Assembly (NCBI GenBank): GCA_035493895.1
Contig: DATJHM010000238.1
Span: 1 to 38,534, forward strand
Length of the DNA: 38,534 nt
Direction of reading: 5' to 3'
Origin: DATJHM01 sp035493895
Lineage (GTDB): Bacteria > Chloroflexota > Ktedonobacteria > Ktedonobacterales > Ktedonobacteraceae
Shown: one piece after another, positions 7,150-15,078 of the stretch
Position numbering within the stretch: position 1 is the stretch's first letter
Layout: every line of letters begins with the position of its first letter
Notes under the pieces: generated by a model
The model's input: only the letters and a program-made list of their open reading frames with translations
Databases searched by the model: none
What the model was told of the DNA's origin: nothing
Translations under genes and position numbers: made by a program

Positions 7150-7211
7150 GTCAATACACATCAACCGAAGGGCCGAAATGGCCGGTGGGGTCCGCGGGCA
7201 GGGATAAACCG
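7150..7211. repeat. Dispersed repeat, module A, left half of an interrupted copy
   Basis: This stretch aligns with 1481-1541 from TCAATACACATCAA through GGCCGGTGGGG to GGGATAAACCG. The alignment breaks exactly at the insertion sequence and resumes at 8903. The last 11 bp (7201-7211) are the target duplication. Confidence 0.85.
7201..7211. repeat. Target-site duplication, left
   Basis: GGGATAAACCG immediately precedes the left inverted repeat and is repeated exactly at 8892-8902. An 11-bp duplication is normal for IS4-family elements of the IS231 type, whose preferred site is described as GGG-N5-CCC; this site is GGG-ATAAA-CCG. Confidence 0.9.
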
Positions 7212-7233
7212 CATAGGCGCTAGGCTAAGGTGG
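7212..7233. repeat. Left terminal inverted repeat of the insertion sequence
   Basis: 22 bp with outer end CATAGGCGCTAGGC and inner end CTAAGGTGG, the exact reverse complement of 8870-8891. The transposase stop codon (TAG, minus strand, 7220-7222) falls inside it. Confidence 0.93.
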
Positions 7234-8674
7234 CACGACGGGCAGAAACGACATTTCTGCCCACATCCCTCTCCTCAAAAGATTCCTTTGGCTCAGGATC
7301 AACCAGCCAGTGATACGCGTGCTGCCATCGCTGGCAACGTTTGCGTGGCCTCTCCTTGAGATGGCGTCTGAGCAGTGGTAAACATTGTAACAGACGCTCT
7401 CGGCTCCACGTCCCTTGCACCTGTTGACGAAAGAGATGGACACTCAAGGCTTGCAATTGCCATTCGCTGAGCGCGGCTTGCTCCTCATGAAGCCGTTCAC
7501 TCGTCATTTCCCTTCCGATCTCCTCTCCTACCTGCGCATACACTTGCGTGAGGATGGCTCTCATTTCGCATGCCACTTGTTGTTGCAACACCCAACTCAC
7601 CAGCAGTGCATACACACTCGCTCTTGCTGTCTCTTCCGTTTCTGCGCGCAAACGATGCTGACTGAGCAACTGCTTGATTCTCTTAAATAAGAGTTCGATG
7701 TGCCAACGCGCCCGATACAAGCTCAAGACCTCCTGCTCACTCCAATCGCTTGCTGGCAAGGTGGTCAGAATCAGTACCCACCCTGCCAAATAGAGGGTCT
7801 CAGCTTGCAGCCTTTTCTGATCCTTCTTCGCCTTTCTCTTTTTGCTTCGGCGTCGCTGCTCCGTCTGCTCTGCGCTCCGACGCAGTGCCATCACACGCAC
7901 CTCATACTGTTTCTGCTGATGCCAAAAAAAGGCGACGCGAGTACAGATCTTTCCTGGACGCGCTCTTTGGGCTTTCAACCACTTGACGATCTCAATGCTC
8001 TTTCCCTCCTGATCCTCCATAGGAAAACTTCCTGGGTAAAAGGCGGTCACACTATAGGCTCCCGCTTCCATGCTCTGGGCAATACGATCGCGATATCCAT
8101 ACCCACTATCATGCACATAGGTCGATCCGGCTTGCAGGACAAACTGCTTCAGATTTTCTGCCACCTTCGCGCTACTGACCACGACTTGAGACAATTGGAG
8201 CGTGAGTAAATGATAGACGCAATGGATCCGCCAGACCATCCCATGGGGTCCAAGACACTTGAAATGGGTCGCATCCACCAGTTCTATCGCCCCATATCCC
8301 GCTTTTTTTAACGAGGGGCATGGCTGCAACCCCGCTGGCTGTAGTTGTTGACTCAGGATCCAGGCTAGCCACGCACTGGCCTTTCTCAAGCGTTCGCGCC
8401 AACTCGTATCTGCCAAATCTCCTATCCCCTTGAGGACTCCCCAGGCTCCTAATCCTCGAAAAGAGGAGGCGCAAAGCACATACGCGAGCAGGCCACGCAG
8501 CAGATCAGAAGCCCGGTTGATCTTCCCGCTTTTTCGTTGCATCGCCCCCAGGCGCCATGCTTGTTCTTCCAATGCCTCAGGCAATTGGGGGACCACTTCT
8601 CGCTCCCAACTCTCCTCCCATGGCTCCTCTTGAAAAAGACGGTCATTCACGCTATCATGGATCTCTGAAGACAT
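7220..8674 (-). CDS. IS4-family DDE transposase
   Basis: This 484-residue protein catalyses excision and insertion of the element. The DDE triad is visible: D134 in IELVDATHFKCLG, D189 in VHDSGYGYRD, and E327 in the family signature Y-RARWHIE-LLFKRIK (320-334), which is the YREK motif of IS4 transposases. The 138-residue gap between the second Asp and Glu contains a basic stretch (RRRSKKRKAKKDQKR, 274-288) that fits the beta-strand insertion domain of this family. The start at 8674 is supported by AAGGAG 6 nt upstream. No frameshift or stop interrupts it. Confidence 0.95.
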   Translation of the reverse strand: MSSEIHDSVNDRLFQEEPWEESWEREVVPQLPEALEEQAWRLGAMQRKSGKINRASDLLRGLLAYVLCASSFRGLGAWGVLKGIGDLADTSWRERLRKASAWLAWILSQQLQPAGLQPCPSLKKAGYGAIELVDATHFKCLGPHGMVWRIHCVYHLLTLQLSQVVVSSAKVAENLKQFVLQAGSTYVHDSGYGYRDRIAQSMEAGAYSVTAFYPGSFPMEDQEGKSIEIVKWLKAQRARPGKICTRVAFFWHQQKQYEVRVMALRRSAEQTEQRRRSKKRKAKKDQKRLQAETLYLAGWVLILTTLPASDWSEQEVLSLYRARWHIELLFKRIKQLLSQHRLRAETEETARASVYALLVSWVLQQQVACEMRAILTQVYAQVGEEIGREMTSERLHEEQAALSEWQLQALSVHLFRQQVQGTWSRERLLQCLPLLRRHLKERPRKRCQRWQHAYHWLVDPEPKESFEERDVGRNVVSARRATLA

Positions 8675-8776
8675 GTGTTTCTCCTTGAGCAGTGCTTTTG
8701 TTAGAAGTCATTTCACTGTATCAGGATGCATATGTCTTTTATATCTTTTCCCCCTTTTTTCCTATCTTTTTCCCTG

Positions 8777-8829
8777 TGCCTGGCGCCTATGCGGCTCATG
8801 TCGACCCGCGTTCCCATAGGCGCCAGGCA
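8777..8829. promoter_or_regulatory. Internal hairpin of the insertion sequence, upstream of the transposase
   Basis: TGCCTGGCGCCTATG (8777-8791) and its exact reverse complement (8815-8829) form a 15-bp stem with a 23-nt loop. It lies between the right inverted repeat and the transposase start. In IS4-family elements such hairpins typically block read-through transcription or hide the transposase ribosome-binding site. The stem contains GCGCCTATG, the outermost 9 bp of the element's ends, in both orientations. Confidence 0.75.
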
Positions 8830-8869
8830 TCGAGGCGGAGTGCATGAACTACATTTCATACACCTCTTA

Positions 8870-8891
8870 CCACCTTAGCCTAGCGCCTATG
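8870..8891. repeat. Right terminal inverted repeat of the insertion sequence
   Basis: 22 bp ending GCCTAGCGCCTATG, perfectly inverted relative to 7212-7233. Confidence 0.93.
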
Positions 8892-8902
8892 GGGATAAAC
8901 CG
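8892..8902. repeat. Target-site duplication, right
   Basis: GGGATAAACCG directly follows the right inverted repeat and is identical to 7201-7211. Confidence 0.9.
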
Positions 8903-8931
8903 CTGCCCCTACCTCTGTGTTTCGACGAGGG
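8903..8931. repeat. Dispersed repeat, module A, right half of the interrupted copy
   Basis: CTGCCCCTACCTCTG followed by CGACGAGGG continues the alignment with 1542-1570 that stopped at 7211. The interval 8932-9044 up to module B holds GGGACCACATGCCACC with a partial inverted copy (GGCGGTGTGGTTCC) and a module-A-like CAATACGCATCAACCGAA (9012-9029), so it is also repeat-derived and has no supported gene. Confidence 0.8.
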
Positions 8932-9044
8932 TTGGGACCACATGCCACCTATGACAAAGGCGGTGTGGTTCCGATACACACCACTGGGAGAGGTCGGGAC
9001 CGGCAGGCTCCCAATACGCATCAACCGAAAGGCAGAGAGGGGAA

Positions 9045-9100
9045 AATCGCTATCGCCTCCGTTGCCGTCATCGCCTGCGGAGCCTGCTTTATCGTGCGAG
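9045..9100 (-). repeat. Dispersed repeat, module B, inverted copy
   Basis: The reverse complement matches 1782-1837 at 51 of 56 positions. It lies between module A and module C, but in the opposite orientation to the 1.8-kb copy, so the modules have been shuffled. Confidence 0.75.
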
Positions 9101-9204
9101 TTCGCAGGCACAGTTCCGTTCTCACTCCACCGTGCCACTACTGGGCCTACGTAGTTCGCAGGCACAGTTCCGTTCTCACTCCACCGTGCCACTACTGGGC
9201 CTAC
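9099..9204 (+). repeat. Dispersed repeat, module C, two tandem copies (54-bp period)
   Basis: AGTTCGCAGGCACAGTTCCG and the following bases occur at 9099-9150 and again at 9153-9204 with all 52 positions identical. A third copy lies at 1915-1966. The tandem pair gives the minus strand a repeated reading frame (VGPVVARWSENGTVPAN twice), which looks like a by-product. The stop codon of the next gene lies in the second copy. Confidence 0.85.
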
Positions 9205-10364
9205 ATGGCGTAACATCGTGTTTCTACGTGCATGTTGTAGTGAGCCAGTTCGCGGAAGAAGGGCTCAAGCGGGATGCAGAGTTCAGGGCCCATTACTCCA
9301 CGGCGAGTGATCTCGCCGTTTGCCAGCAGGCGACCGGCAATTGCAAGAGGAGTGCCAGTATCAAGAGCCCCGGCACTCACACCCCAACGTTTATAAGGAA
9401 GCACAAGCACCTGATTCACAATCTCGGTAGGAACATCGCTCGCCCGTCCTCTGGTCACCACACGCAACACATCACAGTCCTGCGGCTCAGCCTGTTCGGA
9501 GGGAAAAGACTCCAGCAGCTTTGCAAGCATTTCGCGAGGAGAGACCGACACGCCACGTACAGAGATAGGATCGGAACGGGCAAAGCCAAGATCAACCAAA
9601 AATTTCAATTTACGCATGAAGTCGCCAGGGAAGGCGATTTTGAACGAGACATAACGGACTTGCTTCTCTTGAAAAGAGAGGGGAAAGGTCGCACACTCAG
9701 AATGGAGCGAAAAAATAGCGGTTGCACGTCCTACAGGGTCGGGAAAGAGCAATTCCTCCTGACCGCTCAGAGGAGATTGCGCATGCCAGGTACCATCCTG
9801 AAAGACCTGAGGTTCTTGCGTAAACTCATCAAGGATCGTACGAATAGAATAGGGCGCAACCAGAGGAGCAACAGACGGCGTTGAATCGGCACAACCGAGT
9901 TGCACCTGAATGCTCTCCACCGTGTCCAGGCGATCGACAGCGGCACGGGCGAGCATATTGGTAATGCCAGGAGTGCCACCGATGCCAGCAATCGCCGTAA
10001 TGCCTGCGGCCTTCGCCTCCGCATCCAGAGCCAGCATCTGACGGGAGACGTGGAAGAGCCCACCCAGGTCGGCATAATGCACATGCGCACGAATGCAGGC
10101 GCGAAGTACGGGCATATTAAAGACATAGTCCACGGCATTGAGAATCACATCCGCGCCATGCAGCAGAGAGCGCAATTGAGCCTCGTCCGTCACATCGACA
10201 CGGCGAACCTGAAGTTTTGGCGAATGGAGCGAGGAGGCGACCTCAAGGGCGCGCTCCTCGCTGTAATCGGCCAGCGTAATCTGATCAACGTCAGCGTATT
10301 CAGTCAATGCACGTACCGTGATGCGACCCATAGCACCGGCACCACCAAGTACAATAATATGCAT
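9201..10364 (-). CDS. Saccharopine dehydrogenase superfamily enzyme, lysine 6-dehydrogenase-like
   Basis: This 387-residue enzyme starts with a Rossmann dinucleotide motif (VLGGAGAMG, 5-13) and continues as a saccharopine-reductase fold (DVTDEAQLRSLLHGADVILNAV, then VHYADLGG and GIGGTPGITNML). The C-terminal half (MRKLKFLVDLGFARSDPI, then GVSVSPREMLAKLL and GEITRRGVMGPE) is laid out like the lysine 6-dehydrogenase of Geobacillus, which oxidises the side-chain amine of L-lysine to aminoadipate semialdehyde. Substrate choice remains inferred. AAGGAG lies 8 nt before ATG 10364. It follows the aminotransferase gene by about 130 bp on the same strand. Its last codons and TAG stop lie in the tandem repeat at 9153-9204, so the original C-terminus may have been altered. 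Confidence 0.8.
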   Translation of the reverse strand: MHIIVLGGAGAMGRITVRALTEYADVDQITLADYSEERALEVASSLHSPKLQVRRVDVTDEAQLRSLLHGADVILNAVDYVFNMPVLRACIRAHVHYADLGGLFHVSRQMLALDAEAKAAGITAIAGIGGTPGITNMLARAAVDRLDTVESIQVQLGCADSTPSVAPLVAPYSIRTILDEFTQEPQVFQDGTWHAQSPLSGQEELLFPDPVGRATAIFSLHSECATFPLSFQEKQVRYVSFKIAFPGDFMRKLKFLVDLGFARSDPISVRGVSVSPREMLAKLLESFPSEQAEPQDCDVLRVVTRGRASDVPTEIVNQVLVLPYKRWGVSAGALDTGTPLAIAGRLLANGEITRRGVMGPELCIPLEPFFRELAHYNMHVETRCYAM

Positions 10365-10496
10365 AGCATGGGCTCCTTAATAGAGAAACGTTACGCTGGC
10401 TAGAGCGCGGTTCGTATCTATTGAGCCAGCCAGCAGAGCAAGGCAACCACTCAGACAACGGCAATCTATCTGGCTCACGCCTTACGAACGGCCGCC

Positions 10497-11945
10497 CTAA
10501 GCGACTTCAGAGCTGCTCTGATGAGAAAGCTTCTCCGTAGAGGCTTTGCTGAGAGAGATCACAGGCTCATCGGCAGAGACAGAAGGCGTCGAGAGAGTCG
10601 AATGCAATTCCTGCAACGTATCCTCCAGGCGATTAAGAATCGTATCGATCTCCTCACGAGAAATCACCACTGGCGGCTCCACGCGGATTACACGGGAATT
10701 ATTCAGCGTCCCCGAGATCAACACGCCGCGTTTAAAGAGGCCAGAAGCGACCGCATAGCCAATATCATCATCAATAAAATGCTGACCGATCAGCAGACCC
10801 TTACCCGTGATATCAGTATAGATATCGCTATGGCGAGCAGCAATCTCTTTCAGTTGGGCAATAAAGTACTCGCCCTTCTCAGCAGCCTGCCCGGGAATAT
10901 CCTCTTCAAGCGTCACATTAATCGCAGCAATTGCAGCCGCACACGCCAGAGGATTGCCACCAGTCGTCGAAGTATGGATAAAGGGATTGCTATTAAAGAC
11001 GCTCCAGACCTTAGGAGTTGCCATAAAAGCCCCCACCGGCATCACACCACCACCCAGCGCTTTCGCCGAAGTAATAATATCAGGAGCCACATCCCAATGA
11101 TTCACACCCCAGAGCTTGCCCGTACGTCCCATACCCGTCTGCACCTCATCGGCAATGAGCAATACTTCATATTCATCGCAGATCTGACGCAGGCGCGGCC
11201 AGAAATCATCAGGAGGCACAATAGCGCCAGCCTCACCCTGAATAGGCTCCATAATCACAGCCGCGATATCATTGCCGACCTCGCGAGCGATGGACAACTG
11301 CTGTTCAACGGCATCAGCATCGCCAAAGGGCACGTGGAAAATGTTATTTTGCAATGGGAGAGCAGGACGACGGAAGGCAGCCTTACCCGTCAGAGAAAGC
11401 GAGCCAGCAGTTTTACCATGGAAGCCACGCACAGAGGCAATAAAGCCGCTCTTGCGCGTATAGAGCTTCGCCATCTTCATCGCGCCCTCAACCGCCTCGG
11501 TGCCACTGCCAACGAAGAAACTATACTGAATATCGCCAGGAGTAATCTCAGCCAACAGATGAGCCAGCATGCCGCGCAAAGGATCAAGCAATTCCTGCGT
11601 AGGTAATGGACTTTTCTCCAATTGCGCATGTACGGCCCTCACGACTTTAGGATGAGCCCAGCCGAGATTGAACAAGCCAAATCCGCCAAGACAGTCAATA
11701 TACTCGCGACCAAGCGCATCTTTAAAAGTAGCGCCGCGTCCCGTCCACTCCACCGCCGCAAAATCGCCAGCCTCAGCCACCGACTTGCGGTATTCAATAA
11801 AGCCGCTATTATAGTAATTTGCGAAATTATGGACCGTTGTCTCAATCAACCAGGCGGCTTCTTGCGAGTTTAACTGAGGCTTATGAACCACGTCCAGATA
11901 ACGCTGAGAATCGTTGAGGGCCTTGAGTAATCCATCACTACTCAT
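10497..11945 (-). CDS. Class III PLP-dependent aminotransferase, putrescine aminotransferase-like (PatA)
   Basis: This 482-residue enzyme transfers a terminal amino group to a 2-oxo acid. The cofactor sites are clear: GSGTEA (146-151), D266 in IADEVQTGMGRTG, and the PLP lysine K295 in SAKALGGG. Long runs match the E. coli putrescine aminotransferase pattern, including NPGF/SGFIEYRKSV, IDCLGGFG, TQELLDPLR and GTLNNSRVIRVEPP. Putrescine, cadaverine, ornithine or lysine are the likely substrates; the product would be an omega-amino aldehyde for the dehydrogenase at 5475-6971. The start at 11945 follows AAGGA by 5 nt; an upstream in-frame TTG (11972) is less likely. The last 30 residues are a Ser-rich tail. 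It lies downstream of the ABC transporter genes, separated by a strong hairpin. Confidence 0.88.
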   Translation of the reverse strand: MSSDGLLKALNDSQRYLDVVHKPQLNSQEAAWLIETTVHNFANYYNSGFIEYRKSVAEAGDFAAVEWTGRGATFKDALGREYIDCLGGFGLFNLGWAHPKVVRAVHAQLEKSPLPTQELLDPLRGMLAHLLAEITPGDIQYSFFVGSGTEAVEGAMKMAKLYTRKSGFIASVRGFHGKTAGSLSLTGKAAFRRPALPLQNNIFHVPFGDADAVEQQLSIAREVGNDIAAVIMEPIQGEAGAIVPPDDFWPRLRQICDEYEVLLIADEVQTGMGRTGKLWGVNHWDVAPDIITSAKALGGGVMPVGAFMATPKVWSVFNSNPFIHTSTTGGNPLACAAAIAAINVTLEEDIPGQAAEKGEYFIAQLKEIAARHSDIYTDITGKGLLIGQHFIDDDIGYAVASGLFKRGVLISGTLNNSRVIRVEPPVVISREEIDTILNRLEDTLQELHSTLSTPSVSADEPVISLSKASTEKLSHQSSSEVA

Positions 11946-12343
11946 AAAATTCCTTTCCGGTAGGGCGGACAAAGAGAAAAGCGATCCACACCCGATCCAC
12001 CCGATCGGGAAAGCAAACGGCAGTCACACAGGTGAGGCGCGATGCTTGTGGGCGTAGTCTGGCCTATCTTTCAGGATAGGCGAACAGAAAAATCTAAGAG
12101 ACCTGCGACAAAAGCAGGGGAAGTAGCAAGACGAGCACATTACGCATAAACGTAAAGCAAGCTGGCAGAGTTTGGAGGGAAAAAGAGAGTCAGGGGTAGC
12201 AGGTAGACAAGTGGAAGCCCCGGAATACATAATATTTCGGCGTATAGCGGCCTTTTCTTTTACCGTGATTATCTGATTCCTGCATGGGAACACCAACACT
12301 TCGACGAACCATAACGATACACATGGGGTTGACTTCTCTTGAA

Positions 12344-12373
12344 AGTATACCCTATGTACTGGCAAGAAAGCAA
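12344..12373 (-). promoter_or_regulatory. Possible promoter of the aminotransferase-dehydrogenase unit
   Basis: On the minus strand TTGCTT (12373-12368), an 18-bp spacer and TATACT (12349-12344) lie about 400 bp before the aminotransferase start. The -35 box is poor. The remaining 11946-12343 stretch holds only a 7-bp stem (GCCTATC/GATAGGC near 12061-12080) and no supported gene. Confidence 0.35.
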
Positions 12374-12381
12374 GCCTGATG

Positions 12382-12435
12382 AGAGAAGCACAGGGGAGGC
12401 CACAGAGATTTATGTGGTCTCCCCTGTGCTTCTCT
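12382..12435. terminator. Strong hairpin ending the ABC transporter operon
   Basis: Arms 12382-12404 and 12413-12435 are complementary over 23 bp with a single G-T wobble and an 8-nt loop. The hairpin begins 3 bp after the stop of the last permease gene. No T tract follows, so it may stabilise the 3' end as much as terminate transcription. Confidence 0.75.
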
Positions 12436-12438
12436 GCA

Positions 12439-13338
12439 CTAGTAGGCTTTCGCGATACGAGCTTCGCAGTAGTGAGCGAAGAGCGAGAGTGGATAGCAGA
12501 TGACCAGATAGAAGAGAGCGCCGAAGATAAAAACGAACATCTTATTGCCAGGATTGACCTGAGGAAGGGCCAGCGCAAACGTCGCGTGCTCCAGTTCTTC
12601 GAGGCCAACGATAGAGAGCAGCGCACTGTCCTGAATGAGCGTAATAAAATTATTGGTAAAAGGAGGGATCACCATGCGAATCGCCTGAGGGAAAATAATG
12701 TGGCGCATAATCTGGCGAGAGTTCATGCCCAGGCTGAGAGCGGCTTCGCTCTGACCATGTTCCACCGATTGAATGCCGGAACGGAATACTTCAGTCAGAT
12801 AGGCTCCGTAATTAAAGCTCAAACCGATAATACCGAAAAGATAGGCGTCAAAATTTGAATCCTGGAACAGACTATTGATCTGAAGCGTCGTGGCAAGAGA
12901 ATAGACAATCCGATAGGGATCGATGCCCATCTGCGTCAGAACCGCGCCAAAGCCGAAATACCAGAGCAGCAACTGCACCAGAATAGGCGTGCCGCGTACC
13001 ACCTCAACGTAGATCATCGCCAGCCAGCGCACCACAGCGAAACGAGAGAGGCGAGCAAAGGCACCAAGCAGGCCGAAAATAATCGCCAGCACCACACTCA
13101 CCAGAGAAATCCAGATCGTCACACGCAGTCCATCGAGAAAGACTGGCAGATACAGCACCAGAAGCTGACGATATGAATAGAGATAATAGCAAAATGCAAG
13201 CACAAGCACAAAAGCAACGATAAAAAAGAGAACGTCCAGGATAAGCAGTATGATACGTTTGCGCGCAGCCAGGCGATCCAGGCGCGTAGTAGCAGGAACC
13301 GGATCAGAAGCAATTTGCTCTTTATAGATCTCCGACAT
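12439..13338 (-). CDS. Polar amino acid ABC transporter permease (GlnP/HisM family)
   Basis: This 299-residue inner-membrane permease has an extra N-terminal segment and membrane helix (residues 28-52), then the usual permease core of about five helices. The family EAA loop that contacts the ATPase is visible (EAALSLGMNSRQIMRHIIFPQAIR, given here as two parts: EAALSLGM and HIIFPQAIR, about 200-222). LRVTIWISL and VEVVRGTPILVQLLLWYFGFG are typical of the polar amino acid group. A gap-filling loop of about 25 residues (IDPYRIVYSLATTLQIN) sits between helices. GGAGG lies 9 nt before ATG 13338. It is the last gene of the operon and would form a heterodimer with the permease at 13397-14062. Confidence 0.93.
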   Translation of the reverse strand: MSEIYKEQIASDPVPATTRLDRLAARKRIILLILDVLFFIVAFVLVLAFCYYLYSYRQLLVLYLPVFLDGLRVTIWISLVSVVLAIIFGLLGAFARLSRFAVVRWLAMIYVEVVRGTPILVQLLLWYFGFGAVLTQMGIDPYRIVYSLATTLQINSLFQDSNFDAYLFGIIGLSFNYGAYLTEVFRSGIQSVEHGQSEAALSLGMNSRQIMRHIIFPQAIRMVIPPFTNNFITLIQDSALLSIVGLEELEHATFALALPQVNPGNKMFVFIFGALFYLVICYPLSLFAHYCEARIAKAY

Positions 13339-13396
13339 CCTTCATATCCTCCAAAAGAAACTGGATAACATATCCAGCGTAAGCAAACAGCCTCGA

Positions 13397-14062
13397 TTAA
13401 AGGGCAGCGCGCAAACGACGTTCGAAGAGACGAGCGACATACGACGTGGGCAGGCTCATCAAGAGATAGAGCACAATGGCAATCAAATAGAGAGGAAGAG
13501 GATTGCTGCTATTGCGGGTCGCCCAAAAATTGAGGACCGACGTCAGTTCCGTACCAGCAATAGCGCTCACAATCGCCGAATCTTTCAGCATATAAATAAA
13601 ATCATTGACAAAGGGAGGGATCATAAAAGGAATCGACTGAGGCAAAACGATGCGGAAGAACGTCTGTCCGCGCGTCAGGCCCAGAGAGTAGGCAGCTTCC
13701 GTCTGCCCCTTATCGACCGAGAGGAAGCCAGCCCGAAAGACCTCAGCCTCATAGGCAGCGTAGTTGATTGCCAGAGAAGCAATACCAGCCGTCCAGGAAT
13801 TAATCAGGCCAGCGAGGCCATACACCCCGAGGATCGCCCCGATGCCATAGTAGAGAATAAAGATCTGCGCAATCATAGGAGTGCCGCGAATAATCTCGAT
13901 AAACGTGCGAGTAGGGACGCGGAGCCAGGTAAAGCGAGAGTTCGACAGCACCGAGAGCAGCAAGCCCAGCAGTAAAGCCAGAGGGAAAGAAGAGATGCAG
14001 TAGAGGACAGTATTGATAGCGCCTGAAAGGAACGCAGGGAAAGCGCGAACAGCCAGATCCAT
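13397..14062 (-). CDS. Polar amino acid ABC transporter permease (GlnP/HisM family), second subunit
   Basis: This 221-residue membrane protein carries the same core as its neighbour: FIEIIRGTPMIAQIFILYYGIG, then the EAA loop (EAAYSLGLTRGQTFFR and IVLPQSIP, about 145-168). I place the start at ATG 14062 because GGAAGGAG lies 6 nt before it and the resulting protein starts directly with the permease fold. Longer forms, from ATG 14086 or from a TTG at 14122 that overlaps the stop of the binding-protein gene, are possible but lack a good ribosome-binding site. It lies 56 bp downstream of the binding-protein gene and 58 bp upstream of the other permease gene. Confidence 0.92.
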   Translation of the reverse strand: MDLAVRAFPAFLSGAINTVLYCISSFPLALLLGLLLSVLSNSRFTWLRVPTRTFIEIIRGTPMIAQIFILYYGIGAILGVYGLAGLINSWTAGIASLAINYAAYEAEVFRAGFLSVDKGQTEAAYSLGLTRGQTFFRIVLPQSIPFMIPPFVNDFIYMLKDSAIVSAIAGTELTSVLNFWATRNSSNPLPLYLIAIVLYLLMSLPTSYVARLFERRLRAAL

Positions 14063-14118
14063 AAACGACTCCTTCCCGGACATAAAAAGTCCGAGGCGAA
14101 ACGAAGGCAGAAATATAG

Positions 14119-15033
14119 TCAAATTGTCCCTATGCTAGCTTGCTGATCATTCCACAATTGCCACTTTGCCAGGATATTATGAAGCGTGCCATTATTTTTC
14201 AGCTCAGTAATAGCCTGATCAAGCATTTTCAGGAGAAGAGTCGCGCCAGGAGCAGCCTTTTTCAGAGCAATGACATAGTCACCGAGAGCAAAAGGCTGCC
14301 CAATAAGCCGCAGCTTCTTATCTGCTTGAGCGCCCGCACCGGCCCCCAACACATAATAAGCAACAACAGGCAGATCAATCAGCACAGCATCAATACGGCC
14401 CCGATCCAGATCATCGAAAGGGAGAGCGGGATCGTAGGTCTTCAGCGTAATCTGTGAATCAGTCGAGAGAAGATCAGCGGCCTTTAAGCCAGCACCGGTA
14501 CCAACAGTAAAACCCTCAAGAGCCTTCAAGCCAAGGACATCATTGGCCGTGCGAGAGGAGAAACGTTGATCATTGGCCCGTACAACAATCTGCTGACCAT
14601 AGCGATAATAAGATTGCGTAAAAAGCTCAGACTTCTGACGTTCAGTCGTGCTCTCCCAGCCATTCAAAATCACATCGAATTTCCCGGCCTGAAGAGCCTC
14701 ATCGAGCTGAGAATAGTCGGTCTCAACCTCCTTCTGCTGAATCTCCAGCCATTGGGAGAGAGCCACAGCAATTTCATACTCAAACCCGACGAGCAGAGTA
14801 GAGTCGGAGGGGTCAGGATAGACATAAGGAGCGCCGCCCTGAGAAGTCGCGCCCCATTGGAGTAAACCGGATTGTTTCAGGCCCTGAGCAGATTGTAGAG
14901 TAGAGCTGGAAGAAGAGCCGAGCGTAGAGACTTTGCCGCCGCAAGCAGCCAGCAGCGTGCCACCAGCCACAAGCAAGCTGGTAGTCTGGCCAGCACATTT
15001 TACAAAGACTCGTCGATTGATCTCAACAGACAT
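14119..15033 (-). CDS. Amino acid ABC transporter substrate-binding lipoprotein with Tat-type signal
   Basis: This 304-residue protein captures the substrate outside the membrane. Its N-terminus combines a twin arginine (NRRVFVK, 6-12) with a hydrophobic stretch and a lipobox ending at Cys31 (LLAAC), so it is probably exported folded by the Tat system and lipid-anchored. A Ser-rich linker (34-46) precedes a type-3 solute-binding domain with GFEYEIAVALSQWL, FDVILNGWESTTERQKSELF, VGTGAGLKAADLL and the late ALKKAAPGA stretch. The family binds polar or basic amino acids; the pathway context favours lysine, ornithine or arginine. It follows the ATPase gene by 45 bp in the same operon. Confidence 0.92.
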   Translation of the reverse strand: MSVEINRRVFVKCAGQTTSLLVAGGTLLAACGGKVSTLGSSSSSTLQSAQGLKQSGLLQWGATSQGGAPYVYPDPSDSTLLVGFEYEIAVALSQWLEIQQKEVETDYSQLDEALQAGKFDVILNGWESTTERQKSELFTQSYYRYGQQIVVRANDQRFSSRTANDVLGLKALEGFTVGTGAGLKAADLLSTDSQITLKTYDPALPFDDLDRGRIDAVLIDLPVVAYYVLGAGAGAQADKKLRLIGQPFALGDYVIALKKAAPGATLLLKMLDQAITELKNNGTLHNILAKWQLWNDQQASIGTI

Positions 15034-15078
15034 GCGGGGAAAAAACCTTTCAAAAAGTGAGCGCGTCCGGTGAAGCCG

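Larger units (their letters stand above)
7212..8891 (-). mobile_element. Complete IS4-family (IS231-like) insertion sequence, 1680 bp
   Basis: The element has perfect 22-bp terminal inverted repeats (7212-7233 and 8870-8891, outer end CATAGGCGCTAGGC), an 11-bp target duplication on both sides and one intact transposase gene reading leftwards. The transposase stop codon lies inside the left inverted repeat. The roughly 190-bp space before the transposase holds a strong hairpin (8777-8829). Perfect ends, a perfect duplication and an open transposase suggest a recent and possibly still active insertion. It sits inside module A of a dispersed repeat between the aldehyde dehydrogenase and the lysine dehydrogenase-like gene. 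Confidence 0.93.

Noticed and set aside
8887..9216. 109-residue minus-strand frame with a duplicated VARWSENGTVPAN stretch
   Set aside because: The duplication is the 54-bp tandem repeat itself and the frame crosses repeat modules and the insertion boundary, so it is most likely a repeat by-product even if annotated elsewhere as hypothetical.
10521..11606. 361-residue plus-strand frame
   Set aside because: It is antisense to the PatA-like aminotransferase gene, whose family match is unambiguous; the antisense frame has no domain.
12024..12626. 200-residue minus-strand frame
   Set aside because: It overlaps the permease gene and the operon's hairpin in another frame and shows no family features.
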